From the NCBI RefSeq assembly GCF_045635475.1, contig NZ_JBJGXI010000078.1, positions 1 to 12,330 on the forward strand: a stretch of DNA of 12,330 bases, in the 5' to 3' direction. Both the position numbers and the translations under genes were made by a program. Shown here piece after piece: positions 1 through 6,267 of this stretch (position 1 is the first letter of the stretch; every line of letters starts with the position of its first letter). The stretch comes from JBJGXI01 sp045635475. GTDB lineage: Bacteria > Bacillota > Bacilli > Bacillales > Amphibacillaceae. The notes beneath the pieces are model-generated. The model had not been told where the DNA came from. It did no database searches and saw nothing but the letters and a program-made list of their open reading frames with translations.

Positions 1-87
1 TATTAAATTATTTTCACAAAAAATAATAATTACTCGATCATCATCACGTAAGAACTCATAGTGTTCTGACACTTTTAATCTCCACAT
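1..87 (-). CDS. Possible divergent ORF, cut by the window edge
   Basis: On the minus strand an ATG at 87-85 opens a frame that stays open for 29 codons to the edge of the window, beginning M-W-R-L-K-V-S-E-H-Y. A stop codon lies three codons before the ATG, so this start or an internal ATA is the only option. No convincing Shine-Dalgarno sequence precedes it, and it overlaps the likely promoter of the plus-strand DUF262 gene. The residue composition looks protein-like, but 29 codons is too short to decide. It may be a real divergent gene, a gene remnant or chance. I recognise no family. Confidence 0.3.
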   Translation of the reverse strand, partial: MWRLKVSEHYEFLRDDDRVIIIFCENNLI

Positions 88-93
88 TATTAT
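66..93 (+). promoter_or_regulatory. Likely sigma-A promoter of the DUF262 gene
   Basis: CTGACA (66-71) and TATTAT (88-93) each match five of six consensus bases and are separated by 16 bp. They lie about 40 bp upstream of the DUF262 start codon. Confidence 0.5.
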
Positions 94-131
94 ATTTTAC
101 AACTAAAAAATTTATTAAACGAGGTGAAAAA

Positions 132-710
132 ATGACAACTAGTCTATTAGCAAAAGAGTATCCGATAGATAAGATATTTAGTAACGATTACGCATTTTCA
201 ATACCTAATGTACAAAGACCATATTCTTGGACGGAGGAAAATACTGAGGTTTTATTAGATGATTTATTAGAGTTCATTGATAATTCTTCAACAAATTTTA
301 TTGATGAAATGAATCCATATTTTTTAGGTAGTATTGTATTAATAAAAGAAGACGGACCAGACTCACAAGTATTAGATGGTCAGCAACGATTAACCACACT
401 AACTATCTTACTTGCTGTACTTAAAAACCTATTACCCGAAAAGGCTAATGAAATTAAAGGGTTTTTATACGAAGAAGGAAATTCATTAAGAGGAACACCT
501 GACCGCTTTCGGTTAACACTAAGAGATCGAGATGCTGATTTTTTCAGAGAGTTTATTCAGGCTGATGGTGGGATAGATAAATTATCAACTAACATGAAAT
601 TTGATAATGATAGTCAAAAGCAGATAGTTACCAATACATTACTCTTAAAAGAACGACTTTCTAACATCTCACAAGAAGAGAGAACTCAACTTGCTACATA
701 TTTATCATAA
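132..710 (+). pseudogene. DUF262 (GmrSD-like) protein, N-terminal piece of a split gene
   Basis: This 192-residue ORF is the N-terminal half of a DUF262 domain, the ParB-like fold of the GmrS part of GmrSD type IV modification-dependent restriction enzymes and related defence proteins. Visible landmarks are Q-R-P-Y-S-W (residues 28-33), the family hallmark D-G-Q-Q-R (82-86) that lies in the nucleotide-binding site, and L-T-T-L-T-I-L-L-A right after it. The start is supported by GAGGTG (121-126), five bases before ATG. The frame stops at TAA (708-710) in the middle of the domain. The rest of the domain continues in another frame in the next ORF, whose ATG overlaps this stop (TAATG). A single lost base near 700-706 would restore one frame, giving a protein of about 660 residues, close to the usual 600-700 of this family. 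The gene is either recently broken or expressed as two translationally coupled pieces. The family call is from motifs; specificity cannot be told. Confidence 0.75.
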
Positions 711-2128
711 TGAAATGTTATTTAGTTGTCGTAAGTACCCCTGATTTCGATTCGGCATACAGAATATTTTCGGTATTAAATGACCGGGGGCTGGATCTAT
801 CTCATTCCGATATTTTAAAAGTAGAAGTGATTGGTAAACTTCATAAAAATGAACAGGATAAATTTAATGAAATGTGGGAGGATGCTGAGGAATATCTAGG
901 CCGTGATACCTTTAATGAGTTATTCTCTCATGTAAGAATGATTTACCTGAAATTTAAATTAAGGTCAACTATAATTAAGGAATTTCGAGATTACGTTAAA
1001 CCTTCAGAAAATCCCAAAGACTTCATTGAAAATAAGTTGGTACCTTTTTCTAATGCATTTAAAAGTATATTAGAAATGGATTACAAAAGTGCAAATAATG
1101 CAGATGAAATCAACAATCATTTTTATTGGTTATTAAAGATTGATAATAGGGATTGGGTTCCTGCTGCAATTCTTTTTCTTTCAAAGTATGAAAATGATTC
1201 CCCAAGGCTTTTAAAGTTTTTCAAAGATTTAGAGCGTTTGGCCATGGCTATGATGATACTTAGGTATAATATAAATCAACGTATTGAACGGTTTAGAAAT
1301 CTTCTAATCGAAATTGAAGACGGTAAAAACCTTTATATAGAAAAATCCTCTCTCCAATTAACAAATGAAGAAAAAAGACTGATTGTCAAACAATTGGACG
1401 GAGATCTATACCAAATGAAGAAAGTCCGTTTACCAGTATTGCTAAAATTGGATTCATTATTATCCGATGATTGGATTATATTAACTCAAGTAACTGCGAT
1501 TGTAATATTAGTAGATCTTGCATTATTACAAAACCCAAACATAACTAAAATATGGAAAGCTGAATTTGCACATGAGGAGCAGGTTAAAAAAACAATACTT
1601 GAATCCCGCCGTACTGCTATTATGGATGAGAGTAAGGTGAAGAAGCATCAAGAAATTTTACATACAACAGTTGAATATTTTTCGGACGAATATGAGGAAG
1701 AACTTTATTCGTTAATCGAATTTAAAGAGGCTCTAGAAAAATATTGTAGGAAATATACTGAAATATTTGAATTAAAAGTTGGCTTCTATATGTTTGACCC
1801 TATCATGTTTATGGATGACCAGCAAAAACAAGATATTATAAGTGGTAAAGTACATGATATTGAATTGGGAAATGGCATAATTCTCTTTGAAGATATGAAT
1901 GATGAAGATAAAGAAAAAGCAAAGACAACATTAATAACTTCTTTGACAAAAGGAGAGATTGAAGTATTGGTAAAAGAAAGATTAATTGCTATTCCTTATT
2001 TTAGTGAAAGTTTTTGTACAATTTCCACTGTTTCAAGTGAATTTGCAAAAGTTGAAACTATAGATGCTTTGCATATTTCTAACATGATAGCAATGTTAGA
2101 TTGGTTTATTGGATTCAAGGAAGAATAA
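710..2128 (+). pseudogene. DUF262 protein, middle and atypical C-terminal piece
   Basis: The first ~45 residues finish the DUF262 domain begun in the preceding ORF: the segment F-D-S-A-Y-R-I-F followed by L-N-D-R-G-L-D-L-S is the family's second conserved block. A helical middle follows (about 50-250). In GmrSD-type proteins the C-terminal part is usually DUF1524, a His-Me finger nuclease with an E-H-(I/V)-L-P-Q motif. Where that would begin, after L-D-S-L-L-S-D-D, I see V-D-L-A-L-L-Q-N-P and no such histidine. The last ~200 residues match nothing I recognise; they are acidic and helical and end in W-F-I-G-F-K-E-E. So the nuclease is either inactivated or replaced by another domain. The ATG at 710 overlaps the previous stop and has no good ribosome site of its own, so expression would depend on reinitiation. 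No terminator is visible after it. Confidence 0.65.
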
Positions 2129-2169
2129 TTGTCAATTGTAAGCCAATGAATGAGTAGTCTATTAATCTA

Positions 2170-2178
2170 TGATATAAT
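2170..2178 (+). promoter_or_regulatory. Extended -10 promoter of the small basic genes
   Basis: TG-A-TATAAT gives a perfect -10 hexamer (2173-2178) with the TGn extension. No good -35 sits at the right distance, which fits extended -10 promoters. It lies 37 bp before the start codon at 2215, so the two small genes can be transcribed independently of the split DUF262 gene. Confidence 0.55.
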
Positions 2179-2214
2179 TACTTTAAATGAAGGATTCTAG
2201 GAGGTGGATAGTTT

Positions 2215-2424
2215 ATGGCAATTGATGTGGAAGAGAAAAAGTCAAGTAGTGGTGCATCTAGGAACTCACGAAAGAATAAAAATAGTCAAAGTAGACGTCC
2301 ATCTAGAATTTCGAGAAATCAATATTTATATCCAAAACCCCACATTAGTGATGAAGATACTGGACGCAGATCAGTAATCGAAAAGACAAATTCAGTACTA
2401 AAAGCTATAGCGAAACGTCAATAA
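2215..2424 (+). CDS. Small basic protein, unknown
   Basis: A 69-residue ORF with a strong ribosome site, AGGAGGTG (2199-2206), eight bases before ATG. The product is very basic and serine-rich in its first half (K/S/R runs at about residues 8-35), then has a short Y-L-Y-P-K-P-H segment, and ends in a predicted amphipathic stretch, V-I-E-K-T-N-S-V-L-K-A-I-A-K-R-Q. It has no signal peptide or membrane segment. The composition suggests nucleic-acid binding or an unstructured tail, but that is inference. It follows the DUF262 gene by 86 bp and has its own extended -10 promoter. The C-terminus faintly resembles that of the next small gene (I-E-K-T against I-E-E-T, both ending in K/R-rich Q residues). 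I know of no family for it. Confidence 0.6.
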   Translation: MAIDVEEKKSSSGASRNSRKNKNSQSRRPSRISRNQYLYPKPHISDEDTGRRSVIEKTNSVLKAIAKRQ

Positions 2425-2500
2425 ACGAATTTAGTTAGTTATATTATAGAACCCTTTTGAATAGACTTGATAACAAGTTTTATATCAGGAGGGTTTTTCT

Positions 2501-2626
2501 ATGCGATCTAAAAGAAAGGAAAAAAGTAATCAATTTCCAGTAACGAAAGCTTCTAAACTAGTCAAAAGACCTATTGTTAAAAGAATTGAAGAAACATTGG
2601 AGTACATAGAGAAGAAGCAGAAATAA
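2501..2626 (+). CDS. Very small basic protein, unknown
   Basis: A 41-codon ORF from ATG 2501 to TAA 2624-2626. It is preceded by an excellent ribosome site, AGGAGGG (2487-2493), seven bases upstream. The product starts M-R-S-K-R-K-E-K, is lysine- and arginine-rich, and ends in a likely helix, I-E-E-T-L-E-Y-I-E-K-K-Q-K. It lies 76 bp after the 69-residue gene and may be on the same transcript; a TATTAT (2442-2447) in the gap has no matching -35. The strong ribosome site and codon-like composition are the main reasons to believe it is translated. No terminator hairpin follows. Function unknown. Confidence 0.55.
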   Translation: MRSKRKEKSNQFPVTKASKLVKRPIVKRIEETLEYIEKKQK

Positions 2627-3202
2627 CTTTTTTATTAGATCAACAGGGGATGAATACTACCTTTATCGTGTCCATCACTAATCCATCACCTGCCTCATGT
2701 GTCCAAACTGCTATCTCGTCCAAAATAAACGGACAGACATCTCAAAGGTTATTCTCATAGAAAACATGCGCGTTTGTTGCATTAATATTCTTTCGTATTT
2801 GTTTCGTATTGTTTTGTTTATATAATTTGTCCGCACTTCGGGTCACAATGTAGTCGATGTGCCGGTTGATACTCCAGTCCGAACTATAGTCCATATGTGG
2901 TCCATGTTGGCCACAGACTATTCATCTGGTAGATCGAAGCCTTCTTTCCACCTTGCGATTGGAAAGAAATATAGCATTTATCCACCAGTTCCTCTTTTTA
3001 TGGGTTAAAAGGTCCGATGGTTAATCTTACCGTCGCGGCAACGGTGAATGCTGCTTTCTAACCAGTTAATTGTTTGTTGTGCATGAGGGTATGCCGTACA
3101 GGCTGACTCAGAAAGTGGGACAAATCGATATAGTTATAAAATCCATTTAATAGAGTTCATGAGTAAACTTCCTTTCATTTTTGGGATTGGTTATGTAAAA
3201 GA
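2627..3202. other. Gene-poor, apparently decayed region
   Basis: There is no intact gene here. On the minus strand there are traces of coding. An ATG at 3160-3158 has GGAAG seven bases upstream and the frame reads M-N-S-I-K-W-I-L before a stop. The same frame then gives an open run to 3005 containing A-Q-Q-T-I-N-W-L-E-S-S-I. In another minus frame an open run of nearly 60 codons (about 2745-2920) includes D-W-S-I-N-R-H-I-D-Y-I-V-T-R. After one stop that frame continues with I-L-D-E-I-A-V-W-T-H-E-A-G-D (about 2675-2735). Several stops and frame changes separate these. It may be the remnant of one minus-strand gene, but I cannot identify a family, and chance open runs are possible. Confidence 0.35.
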
Positions 3203-3278
3203 GGGTCAGGTTTACTGTTCTAGTCTATGTGAAAAAGCTAAGGTCCTGCTGGAACGATAAAACTGACCCCGCGTTCCA
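3203..3278 (+). repeat. Palindromic intergenic element, copy 1
   Basis: An imperfect inverted repeat. GGGTCAGGTTTACTGTTCTAG at the left (from 3203) pairs with CTGGAACGATAAAACTGACCC at the right (to 3269), leaving a loop of about 25 bases. The tail CGCGTTCCA (3270-3278) follows. A second copy lies at 3848-3927 in the same orientation. The right half (GGAACGATAAAACTGACCCC plus the tail) is identical in the two copies, while the left half and loop differ at several places. Homology of the GNAT gene to its family starts directly after this copy, so the element marks a break point. Confidence 0.75.
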
Positions 3279-3712
3279 CCGCACTCTGTGTACAGTTTGA
3301 TCCAAGCGATGTCCAGCATAGGTGGGAAGAGATGACCGATGACGGTTATATAAGTAACCATAATCCGAATGGTAACGCCTTGTATGTTGTTGATATTTGT
3401 GTGCATCCGGAGTACCGCAAATTGGATCTAGGTAGATGGCTGATGCAATCGATGTATGAGGTTGTTATTCAGTATGATTTAGAGCGTTTAGTAGGTGGAG
3501 GTCGGCTTCCAGGCTATCACAAATATGCAAACGAGCTTTCTGCAGAAGCATATTTAGACCGTGTTGTTTCAGGGGAATACAAGGATCCTGTTACGAGCTT
3601 TTTATTGCGATGTGGGCGAAAGCCTTTAGGTGTGATTGAGAATTATCTAGAGGATGAAGAATCGTTACATTATGCTGCTTTAATGGAATGGAAAAATCCA
3701 TTTAAACGTTAG
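3279..3712 (+). pseudogene. 5'-truncated GNAT acetyltransferase
   Basis: The frame is open from before 3284 to TAG at 3710-3712. It resembles the N-terminal acetyltransferase domain of the Bacillus YhcX type (GNAT fused to a carbon-nitrogen hydrolase) and free-standing relatives. Family-like blocks are G-Y-I-S-N-H-N-P-N-G, V-H-P-E-Y-R (core of acetyl-CoA motif A), G-G-G-R-L-P-G-Y-H-K-Y-A, and the closing A-A-L-M-E-W. The part before F-D-P-S-D-V-Q-H-R-W-E-E-M, roughly the first 70-80 residues including the first strands of the fold, is missing. Homology stops where the palindromic element ends. In motif A the first glycine of the R-x-x-G-x-G pattern is aspartate (R-K-L-D-L-G). ATG 3332 has AGGTGG six bases upstream, so a 126-residue fragment could still be made, probably without activity. 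Family assignment is from memory of the motifs. Confidence 0.65.
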
Positions 3713-3748
3713 AAAAGCGTGTCCTCCGGTGTCGGTGGGCACGCTTTT
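3713..3748. terminator. Bidirectional terminator after the GNAT remnant
   Basis: A hairpin starts right after the GNAT stop. GCGTGTCCTCCG pairs with CGGTGGGCACGC around a GTGT loop, with one G-U pair and one mismatch, and is flanked by AAAA on the left and TTTT on the right. It can end transcription on both strands. It also sits directly after the stop codon of the truncated ptsI copy on the minus strand. Confidence 0.7.
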
Positions 3749-3826
3749 ATTGATTTGTTTTTTCATTAACGAATGCTTCTATTTCTTCTGCTGTACCCAT
3801 TGCTAGAAGTTGATCTTTGTAAGATG
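3747..3826 (-). pseudogene. ptsI: Duplicated 3' end of ptsI
   Basis: This minus-strand segment repeats the last ~80 bp of ptsI (3972-4051) with about four differences. It encodes the final 24 residues of EI, from S-Y-K-D-Q-L-L-A-M-G to E-K-T-N-Q, followed by TAA instead of TAG. Two differences change the protein (V561 to I and K566 to N by intact-gene numbering); the others are silent. Homology stops abruptly at 3826 and no start codon belongs to it. It has its own downstream terminator (3713-3748). It is the stub of a duplication or rearrangement, not a functional gene. Confidence 0.85.
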
Positions 3827-3847
3827 AAAAAATCTCGATGAAACAGA

Positions 3848-3927
3848 GCATCAGTTTTACTGTTCTGGTCTATGCGAAAAAAACCATAAGATCCCCGCTG
3901 GAACGATAAAACTGACCCCGCGTTCCA
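3848..3927 (+). repeat. Palindromic intergenic element, copy 2
   Basis: The same element as 3203-3278. The left arm is GCATCAGTTTTACTGTTCTGG and the right arm GGAACGATAAAACTGACCCC, followed by CGCGTTCCA. The first bases of the left arm have drifted (GCATCAG instead of GGGTCAG), while the right arm and tail are unchanged. It runs straight into the A tract that forms the T tract of the ptsI terminator on the other strand. Confidence 0.75.
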
Positions 3928-3956
3928 AAAAAAACGTGCCCACCTAGGTGGACACG
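3927..3956 (-). terminator. Terminator of ptsHI
   Basis: On the minus strand CGTGTCCACCT / AGGTGGGCACG forms an 11-bp stem with one G-U pair and practically no loop, followed by eight T residues. It lies 15 bp after the ptsI stop, so ptsHI ends here. Confidence 0.8.
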
Positions 3957-3971
3957 CTTTATGAGCTAAGT

Positions 3972-5687
3972 CTATTGATTTGTTTTTTCTTTAACGAATG
4001 CTTCTACTTCTTCTGCTGTGCCCATTGCTAGGAGTTGATCTTTGTAAGATGCTAGCTCTTTTTTAGATAAATCTCTAATTTGGGTACGTGCTGGAAGAAT
4101 TGATGTTGCACTCATGCTGAATTCATCTAATCCAAGACCTAATAAGATAGGAATTGCAATCGAGTCGCCAGCCATTTCTCCACACATACCAGCCCATTTA
4201 CCTTCTGCGTGTGCAGCCTCGATCACGTTGTTGACGAGGTTAAGGATTGCTGGGTGATACGGTTGGTATAAATAAGAGACGCGCTCATTCATACGATCTG
4301 CTGCCATTGTGTATTGGATTAAATCGTTTGTTCCAATACTGAAGAAATCAACTTCCTTCGCGAACTGCTTGGCAATAACAGCCGTAGATGGAATCTCAAC
4401 CATAATACCAATTTCGATACTATCAGAAACTTTAACGCCTTCTTTTGTTAAATTGGCTTTTTCGTCTAATAATATTGCTTTCGCTTCACGGAATTCACTT
4501 AGCGTCGCGATCATCGGGAACATAATTTTTAAATTACCGTAAACACTAGCTCGTAGCAATGCGCGAAGCTGGGTACGGAAAATATCCGTACGTTCTAAGC
4601 AAAGACGAATCGCACGGAAGCCTAAAAATGGGTTCATTTCCTTTGGCAGGTCTAAGTAATTTAGTTCTTTATCTCCACCGATGTCTAACGTTCTCACGAC
4701 AACAGGCTTGTCTCCCATTTGCTCAAGCACGGATTTATAAGCGTCAAATTGCTCATCTTCAGTTGGAAGTTCACTTTTACCCATGTATAAAAACTCGGTA
4801 CGATAAAGCCCGACACCTTCGCCACCGTTTTCTAGTACGCCAACAACATCTTCTGGCGTTCCAATGTTAGCAGCTAGCTCTACGTGGACTTGATCACTTG
4901 AAAGCGTAGGCTCGTCTTTAAGCTTTGCCCATTCTTTCTTTTGTAGTTCAAAATCCGCTTGTTTTTGCTTATACGCAGCAACTTCTTCATCTGTAGGGTC
5001 GAGGATAACTTTTCCTTCAATCCCGTCAACGATGATTAGTTGATCCTTACTAGCATCAGATGTAATTGTTTTTGTACCAACAACTGCTGGAATTTCTAAA
5101 GAACGCGCCATAATAGCCGAATGTGATGTTCTACCACCGATATTTGTAGTGAAGCCCTTCACAAATTGTTTGTTTAATTGAGCTGTATCAGATGGTGTAA
5201 GATCTTCAGCGACAATGACAACTTCTTCATCGATTAATGCAGGATCAGGAAAAGTGACTTTCAATAAGTGTGACATCACACGCTTGGTTACGTCTTGGAT
5301 ATCTGCCGCACGCTCTCGCATGTACTCGTTATCCATCGCTTTAAACATATTGATGAACATTGTAGCAGTCTCATCAAGTGCAACTTCAGCATTGACTTTT
5401 TCTGATTTGATTTTGTCTTGAATTGGGTTAATCATTTCTGGATCACTTAAAACTAACAAGTGTGCAGAAAAAATTTCTGCGTGCTCATCACCAAGTGTGC
5501 GCTTTGCATTTTCTTTAATCTTTTCAAGCTCTTGTTTAGAAATAGCAAGAGCTTGATTTAAACGTTCTATTTCAGTGTCTGTATCTTCCACTGTCGTTTT
5601 TTCGAATGATAAATCTGGAGCTGCAAGTTTATACACTTTTGCGATTGCAATTCCACTTGATGCTGCAATACCGCTCAAACTACTCAT
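3972..5687 (-). CDS. ptsI: Phosphoenolpyruvate-protein phosphotransferase (EI)
   Basis: Enzyme I of the sugar phosphotransferase system takes phosphate from phosphoenolpyruvate onto a histidine and passes it to HPr in the cytoplasm. The 571-residue product has the usual length. The N-terminal HPr-binding and phosphohistidine domain carries G-G-R-T-S-H-S with the active His189. The C-terminal PEP-binding barrel (about 255-545) shows R-T-E-F-L-Y-M, G-G-D-K-E-L-N-Y, G-T-N-D-L-I-Q-Y, and M-C-G-E-M-A-G-D with the catalytic Cys502. The ATG at 5687 is six bases after the ptsH stop; its ribosome site (GGGAG) lies inside the end of ptsH, so the two are coupled. Every key residue is present, so it should be active. 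Its last ~80 bp are duplicated downstream at 3747-3826. Confidence 0.97.
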   Translation of the reverse strand: MSSLSGIAASSGIAIAKVYKLAAPDLSFEKTTVEDTDTEIERLNQALAISKQELEKIKENAKRTLGDEHAEIFSAHLLVLSDPEMINPIQDKIKSEKVNAEVALDETATMFINMFKAMDNEYMRERAADIQDVTKRVMSHLLKVTFPDPALIDEEVVIVAEDLTPSDTAQLNKQFVKGFTTNIGGRTSHSAIMARSLEIPAVVGTKTITSDASKDQLIIVDGIEGKVILDPTDEEVAAYKQKQADFELQKKEWAKLKDEPTLSSDQVHVELAANIGTPEDVVGVLENGGEGVGLYRTEFLYMGKSELPTEDEQFDAYKSVLEQMGDKPVVVRTLDIGGDKELNYLDLPKEMNPFLGFRAIRLCLERTDIFRTQLRALLRASVYGNLKIMFPMIATLSEFREAKAILLDEKANLTKEGVKVSDSIEIGIMVEIPSTAVIAKQFAKEVDFFSIGTNDLIQYTMAADRMNERVSYLYQPYHPAILNLVNNVIEAAHAEGKWAGMCGEMAGDSIAIPILLGLGLDEFSMSATSILPARTQIRDLSKKELASYKDQLLAMGTAEEVEAFVKEKTNQ

Positions 5688-5693
5688 TAATAA

Positions 5694-5960
5694 TTACTCT
5701 CCCAGTCCTTCTTTTTTAATTACTTCAAGAATGCCGTCAAGTGCTTCTTGTTCGTCAGACCCTTCAGCAATAATTTTAATTTCAGAATCTTTCGGAATAC
5801 CTAAAGACATAACACCCATGATTGATTTAAGGTTAACTGATTTGCCGTTGTACTCAATCTTTGCTTCCGCTTCATAGCTACTTGCTTTATTAACTAGTAC
5901 TGTTGCTGGTCTAGCATGTACTCCTGTTGGATCTGTAATTTTAACTGTTTGTTCTACCAT
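5694..5960 (-). CDS. ptsH: Phosphocarrier protein HPr
   Basis: HPr relays phosphate from EI to the sugar-specific EIIA domains. The product is 88 residues, the usual length. G-V-H-A-R-P-A contains the phosphorylated His15, and L-K-S-I-M-G contains Ser46, the site used by HPr kinase/phosphorylase in Bacillota to make P-Ser-HPr, the CcpA co-repressor of carbon catabolite repression. I chose the ATG at 5960 because AGGAGG (complement of 5970-5975) lies nine bases upstream and the product then matches the family start. The frame extends 12 codons further up, but that extension has no ribosome site. First gene of the ptsHI pair; no ptsG is next to it. Confidence 0.97.
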   Translation of the reverse strand: MVEQTVKITDPTGVHARPATVLVNKASSYEAEAKIEYNGKSVNLKSIMGVMSLGIPKDSEIKIIAEGSDEQEALDGILEVIKKEGLGE

Positions 5961-6021
5961 AATTAAAAACCTCCTAAGATAATATAAATCATTCATCTTT
6001 GTGCGGGCACTCTACAACATA

Positions 6022-6051
6022 ATTTTACTCTTTTTATAGGTATATTTTCAA
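6022..6051 (-). promoter_or_regulatory. Likely sigma-A promoter of ptsHI
   Basis: Read on the minus strand, TTGAAA (complement of 6046-6051) and TAAAAT (complement of 6022-6027) are separated by 18 bp. Each matches five of six consensus bases. It lies about 60 bp upstream of the ptsH start. Confidence 0.6.
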
Positions 6052-6058
6052 CTTTTGC

Positions 6059-6075
6059 TTTATGCTTAGCATAAA
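6059..6075. promoter_or_regulatory. Palindrome just upstream of the ptsH promoter
   Basis: TTTATGC-TTA-GCATAAA is a perfect 7-bp inverted repeat with a 3-base centre, starting eight bases upstream of the -35 hexamer. The place suits an activator or repressor site, but it matches no operator I know and does not fit the cre consensus. Confidence 0.35.
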
Positions 6076-6267
6076 ACCAATTTTTGCTAGTGTGATAAGT
6101 ATAAATTGCTGCGGGTGACCTTCTCAAAGTTCCAGCTATTAGAATAGCATTGACACATAGAAAAAGTCCAACAACAAATATGTGAACTTACCATTTATTT
6201 GTGTGTAGCTTGCTTTAACCTTGCAATAGCTTGGTTTTTGCAGTTGCGATGCTAACTAAATCCCACT

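Larger units (their letters stand above)
5961..6267. other. Intergenic region upstream of ptsH
   Basis: This 307-bp gap holds the ptsH ribosome site and promoter and a 17-bp palindrome (6059-6075). Beyond about 6080, up to the end of the hydrolase gene, I see no gene, no clear terminator for that gene and no convincing cre site or antiterminator structure. Confidence 0.5.

Noticed and set aside
708..712. Programmed ribosomal frameshifting at the DUF262 split
   Set aside because: No XXXYYYZ slippery heptamer or downstream stem is evident near the frame change. Simple mutation or TAATG reinitiation explains it better.
2215..2626. Toxin-antitoxin pair
   Set aside because: Two adjacent small genes suggest it, but neither shows a known toxin or antitoxin motif, the gap is 76 bp and no overlap exists. 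The label would be a guess.
3212..3406. 64-residue minus-strand ORF
   Set aside because: It runs through the palindromic element and opposite the GNAT frame, with no ribosome site or family-like sequence. It is a shadow.
3203..3927. Composite transposon
   Set aside because: The flanking elements are only ~75 bp, carry no transposase, and no target-site duplication is visible.
4309..4870. Plus-strand ORFs opposite ptsI
   Set aside because: They are antisense to a fully conserved EI gene, lack ribosome sites and contain no recognisable motifs.
5961..5996. Twelve-residue N-terminal extension of HPr
   Set aside because: The AGGAGG site lies inside it, placed for the ATG at 5960, and HPr proteins begin at that methionine.
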